From NCBI GenBank assembly GCA_943370215.1, contig CALRQC020000024.1:30190-94189 (forward strand): DNA of 64,000 nucleotides. Reading direction: 5' to 3'. Source of the DNA: Niveispirillum sp943370215. GTDB taxonomy: Bacteria; Pseudomonadota; Alphaproteobacteria; Azospirillales; Azospirillaceae. Made by a program: the position numbers and the translations under genes. This document shows, piece by piece, positions 61,318 through 64,000 of the stretch (positions are counted from its first letter, which is position 1; each line of letters begins with the position of its first letter). The notes beneath the pieces were generated by a model. That model searched no databases. It was not told the DNA's origin and was given only the letters and a program-made list of their open reading frames with translations.

Positions 61318-63689
61318 CAGTGAACGGCGAAGGTGCGCTTGGAAGCGCGGCGCACTTCCGCTTCGAACAGTTTTGGGAACAGGCGGTACAGCAGGGCCGC
61401 CACGGCGGGCAACAGCACCACGGCCCCGATCATGTTGGCCAGGAAGATGAAGGTCAGCAACACGCCCATATCGGCTTGGAACTTCAGGTCGGAGAAGGTC
61501 CAGGTGGCCGTGCCCACCGCCAGCGTCAGACCGGTGAACAGCACCGAACTGCCGGTTTCCTGCAAGGTCCGGTAATAGGCATCGGCAAAGCTCAAGCCAT
61601 GCTTCAGATAGCTTTGCAGCCGGTTGAAAATATAAAGGCCGTAATCCACGCCGATGCCCACGCCCAGCGCGGCGGCCGGCAGGGTGGAAATCTTCAAGCC
61701 AATGCCCAGCCAGGTCATCATGGCGTTGCACAGGATCGACACCACGATCAGCGGCAGCACCGTGGCCAGCGAGCCGACCAGCGACCGGAAGGTGATGACG
61801 CAGAACAGCACCACGGTGGCGTAAACCAGCAACAGCATCGGCTTTTCCGCCGACATCACCGCCTCGTTCGTGGCGGCCATCACACCGACATTGCCGGTGG
61901 CCAGCTTGAACTGCACGCTGTCGGACGGGTTGGCTTTGTTATAGGCCTCCACCGCATCGACAATGCCCTGGATGGTCGCCGCCTTGTGATCCTTGGTGAA
62001 CACCATCACCGGCATGACGGAACAGTTGGAATTCAACAGGCCGGTGGAGGTTTCAATCGGCGTCACTGTGCGCACCAGCACTTGGGCGTTGCGGGGCAGC
62101 ACCCGCCAGTTCAGGTTGCCTTCATTCCAGCCGGCATTCACCGTCTTCATGGCGGTGGCCATGGACATGGTGGACTGCACGCCCGCTACATTGGTCATGG
62201 CCCAGGTGAAATCATCCACTTGGCGGATGACATTATAGTCGATACAGCCATCAGCCTTGGTCTCGGCAATGATCTGGATGATGTCCACACCGATGGCGAA
62301 GCGGTCGACAATCAACTGGGCATCGCGGTTATAGCGGCTGTCAGGCCAGAGTTCCGGCACACCGGCCTCCGTATCGCCGACAATCATGTTTTCCTGCGCC
62401 CGCCAGGAAACACCCAGCACCACCAGCCCGATCACCACCATGACAATGGCACCCTTGGGCCGGGCGAACACGGCGAACCAGCGCCACACCTTGTCGAACC
62501 GACCCACCTGACCGGAGACGCGGGCGCGGTACTTGTCGCCCAGCGGCAGGAAGGACAGCACCACCGGCAGCACCCAGAGATGGGTGACGATGATGATCAA
62601 CATGCCGACCGAGGCGGAAACCGCCAGTTCCTGGATCATGCGGATCTGGATGATGGCGATGGTGACAAAAGCCAGCGCATCGGTCACCAGCGCCGAGGCG
62701 CCGGGGATCAGCAACCGTTCAAAGCTGATGCGTGCCGCCGTGGCGGCATCCGCCCCCTTGCCGATTTCCTGGGTGATGGTGCCGACATTCTGCACGCCGT
62801 GCGAAATGGCAATCGCAAACACCAGGAAAGGCACCAGAATGGACAGCGGATCAATGCCATAACCCAGGATCACCAGCAGGCCGAACTGCCAGATCACCGT
62901 GCAGAGCGAGATGCCCAGCATGGCAAAGGTCATCATCCAGCTTTTGCCATAGCCATAGACCAGCACAGCGGTGATGACAAAGGCGATGGCGAAGAACATC
63001 ACCACGCTCTTGGCGCCATCGGCAATATCGCCCATCGCCTTGGCGAAGCCGATAATATGCACCTGGATCTTGCCATCCTCGTACTTGGCGCGGATCTCTT
63101 CCAACTGCTTGGCCACCGCCATGTAATCCAGCTTCTCACCGGTGCGCGGATCAGTTTCCACCAGTTGCACGCTGACCAAGGCGGCGGTGAAATCCTCCGC
63201 CACCAGCCGGCCGACCTGACCGGATTTCAGCACATTCTCCCGGACAATCGGCAGCCATTCGGCATTGGGCTGGAATTCCGCCGGGATGACATTGCCGCCG
63301 GCAAAACCATCCTCAACAATCTCAATGAAGCGGACATTGGGGGTGAACAGGCTGGTGACACTGGCCCGGTCCACACCGGGCACGAAGAACACGGCATCCG
63401 TCACCTGCTTCAGCCGGGTCATGAATTCCGGCGTATAAATATCGCCTTCCTTCACCGACAGGGCCACCAGCACGCGGTTGGCGCCACCGAACTCCTTCAT
63501 ATGCTTGGAAAAAGTCTGCATGTAAGGATGTTCGAGCGGCAGCGTCTTCTCAAACCCCGCATCCACACGCAGCTTCGCCCCCTGCCAGCCCATGAACAGG
63601 GTCAGCAGGGCGAAGATCACCAGCACCAGCCCGCGATGGCGGAAGGTCCAATATTCAAGCCGGGAGGCGAAGGAGGGCGACTGCGACAT
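61317..63689 (-). CDS. RND-superfamily (MMPL-like) exporter
   Basis: The 790-residue protein has twelve predicted membrane segments in the RND pattern, one then five, twice, with large periplasmic loops after the first and seventh. Characteristic parts are LPLEHPYMQTF, SHGVQNVGTITQEIGKG, TDALAFVTIAIIQI, ATGNVGVMAATNEAVMSAEK and ALGVGIGVDYGLYIFNRLQ. These proteins export hydrophobic or lipid-like molecules across the inner membrane with proton drive. Homologues in other proteobacteria lie with YCF48-like, DUF1302 and DUF1329 genes, and a YCF48-like gene ends 58 bp upstream here, so the same cluster is likely. Confidence 0.92.
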   Translation of the reverse strand: MSQSPSFASRLEYWTFRHRGLVLVIFALLTLFMGWQGAKLRVDAGFEKTLPLEHPYMQTFSKHMKEFGGANRVLVALSVKEGDIYTPEFMTRLKQVTDAVFFVPGVDRASVTSLFTPNVRFIEIVEDGFAGGNVIPAEFQPNAEWLPIVRENVLKSGQVGRLVAEDFTAALVSVQLVETDPRTGEKLDYMAVAKQLEEIRAKYEDGKIQVHIIGFAKAMGDIADGAKSVVMFFAIAFVITAVLVYGYGKSWMMTFAMLGISLCTVIWQFGLLVILGYGIDPLSILVPFLVFAIAISHGVQNVGTITQEIGKGADAATAARISFERLLIPGASALVTDALAFVTIAIIQIRMIQELAVSASVGMLIIIVTHLWVLPVVLSFLPLGDKYRARVSGQVGRFDKVWRWFAVFARPKGAIVMVVIGLVVLGVSWRAQENMIVGDTEAGVPELWPDSRYNRDAQLIVDRFAIGVDIIQIIAETKADGCIDYNVIRQVDDFTWAMTNVAGVQSTMSMATAMKTVNAGWNEGNLNWRVLPRNAQVLVRTVTPIETSTGLLNSNCSVMPVMVFTKDHKAATIQGIVDAVEAYNKANPSDSVQFKLATGNVGVMAATNEAVMSAEKPMLLLVYATVVLFCVITFRSLVGSLATVLPLIVVSILCNAMMTWLGIGLKISTLPAAALGVGIGVDYGLYIFNRLQSYLKHGLSFADAYYRTLQETGSSVLFTGLTLAVGTATWTFSDLKFQADMGVLLTFIFLANMIGAVVLLPAVAALLYRLFPKLFEAEVRRASKRTFAVH

Positions 63690-63747
63690 GGGTGCGGGCC
63701 TTCATACGGAATTCAGGTCGGGCGGCCCGGTGGGGCCGCGCACAGGA

Positions 63748-64000
63748 TCAGGGGGCGGCCGGCAACGGCCCCGCCTCCCCGAGAAGAATGACACGGCCAT
63801 CGGCGGCCTGAACGATATCGGCGAGCGCCACCCGGTCGGCGCGCTTGGTACCGGTGAAGCTGCGACCGCCATCACGGCTGGTCAGCACCGCCCCCTGCGC
63901 GCCCACCAGAATAACGCTGCCATCGGCCAGCAGCGCCCCGCCCATCAATCCGGCCGTGGTGCCACTTTCCACCTTCACCCAACTGGCACCGCCATCATCC
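63748..64000 (-). CDS. YCF48-like (BNR/sialidase-repeat) protein, C-terminal part
   Basis: The gene runs off the right edge of the window; 83 codons plus a stop are present. They show two beta-propeller-type blades, DDGGASWVKVESGTTAGLMG and SRDGGRSFTGTKRADRVALA. The repeat DGG.SW/F is typical of YCF48-like proteins. In the family cluster with RND exporters such a protein is periplasmic, but the N-terminus and signal peptide are outside the window. Transcription runs into the RND gene. Confidence 0.82.
   Translation of the reverse strand, partial: DDGGASWVKVESGTTAGLMGGALLADGSVILVGAQGAVLTSRDGGRSFTGTKRADRVALADIVQAADGRVILLGEAGPLPAAP

Noticed and set aside
61293..63791. Long plus-strand frame opposite the RND exporter
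   Set aside because: Its His/Gln/Gly-rich translation is typical of antisense frames; the RND protein on the other strand is unmistakable.

Overview
The window is high-GC, gene-dense bacterial DNA without tRNA, rRNA, CRISPR or prophage genes. Gene content points to an alphaproteobacterium, most likely Rhodospirillales/Azospirillaceae-like. The supporting genes are an EIIA(Man)-HPr-EI phosphotransfer cluster, an alphaproteobacterial-type SspB, fused indolepyruvate:ferredoxin oxidoreductase, AddA-type recombination helicase, dsbA next to smc, and an RND exporter next to a YCF48-like protein. The taxonomic placement is inference from gene content only.

Layout. 1-2.4 kb: end of a PTS IIA gene, HPr and enzyme I. 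2.4-7 kb: a membrane histidine kinase divergent from addA. 7-11 kb: alpha/beta hydrolase, small acetyltransferase, YqaA-type membrane protein, exported thioredoxin and an amidohydrolase. 11.1-14.5 kb: an arsenic operon on the minus strand (arsR, thioredoxin-type arsC, glutaredoxin-type arsC, acr3, arsH). 14.7-17 kb: ahpC and ahpD divergent from oxyR, a peroxide-defence unit. 17-24 kb: TerC, a family 2 glycosyltransferase, SspB plus a TfoX-domain protein, enoyl-CoA hydratase, a MipA-type outer-membrane protein, RppH and a pentapeptide-repeat protein. 24.4-31.6 kb: fused indolepyruvate oxidoreductase, sterol-desaturase family protein, patatin, RlmM-like methyltransferase and a LuxR-type response regulator. 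32-36 kb: galU, UDP-glucose dehydrogenase and phosphomannomutase/phosphoglucomutase, which supply precursors for surface polysaccharide. 36-40 kb: ECF sigma factor overlapping a 4-TM protein, then a BsuBI/PstI-like restriction-modification pair. 40-47.8 kb: DUF3224, an oversized GlmS-like protein, YceI, an Atg22/UMF1-type MFS protein, ribosomal protein L28 and a queuosine-precursor transporter. 48-53 kb: chemotaxis receptor and two overlapping glycosyltransferases. 53-58.4 kb: lipoprotein, SMC and a Tat-exported DsbA. 58.4-64 kb: small lipoprotein, YbjQ, GDSL autotransporter esterase, RND exporter and the end of a YCF48-like protein.

The most unusual signal lies between the genes. Four copies (11.93, 14.57, 46.91 and 57.41 kb) of a repeat of about 105-150 bp share four ordered hairpins, fixed loop and linker motifs and a fixed tail, while the stem sequences differ by compensatory changes on both arms. 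They occur in both orientations relative to the flanking genes. Simpler relatives lie at 22.1 and 53.0 kb. A second, separate family is a REP-like paired palindrome of about 75 bp with a conserved 17-bp spacer (7.1, 8.66 and 35.98 kb).
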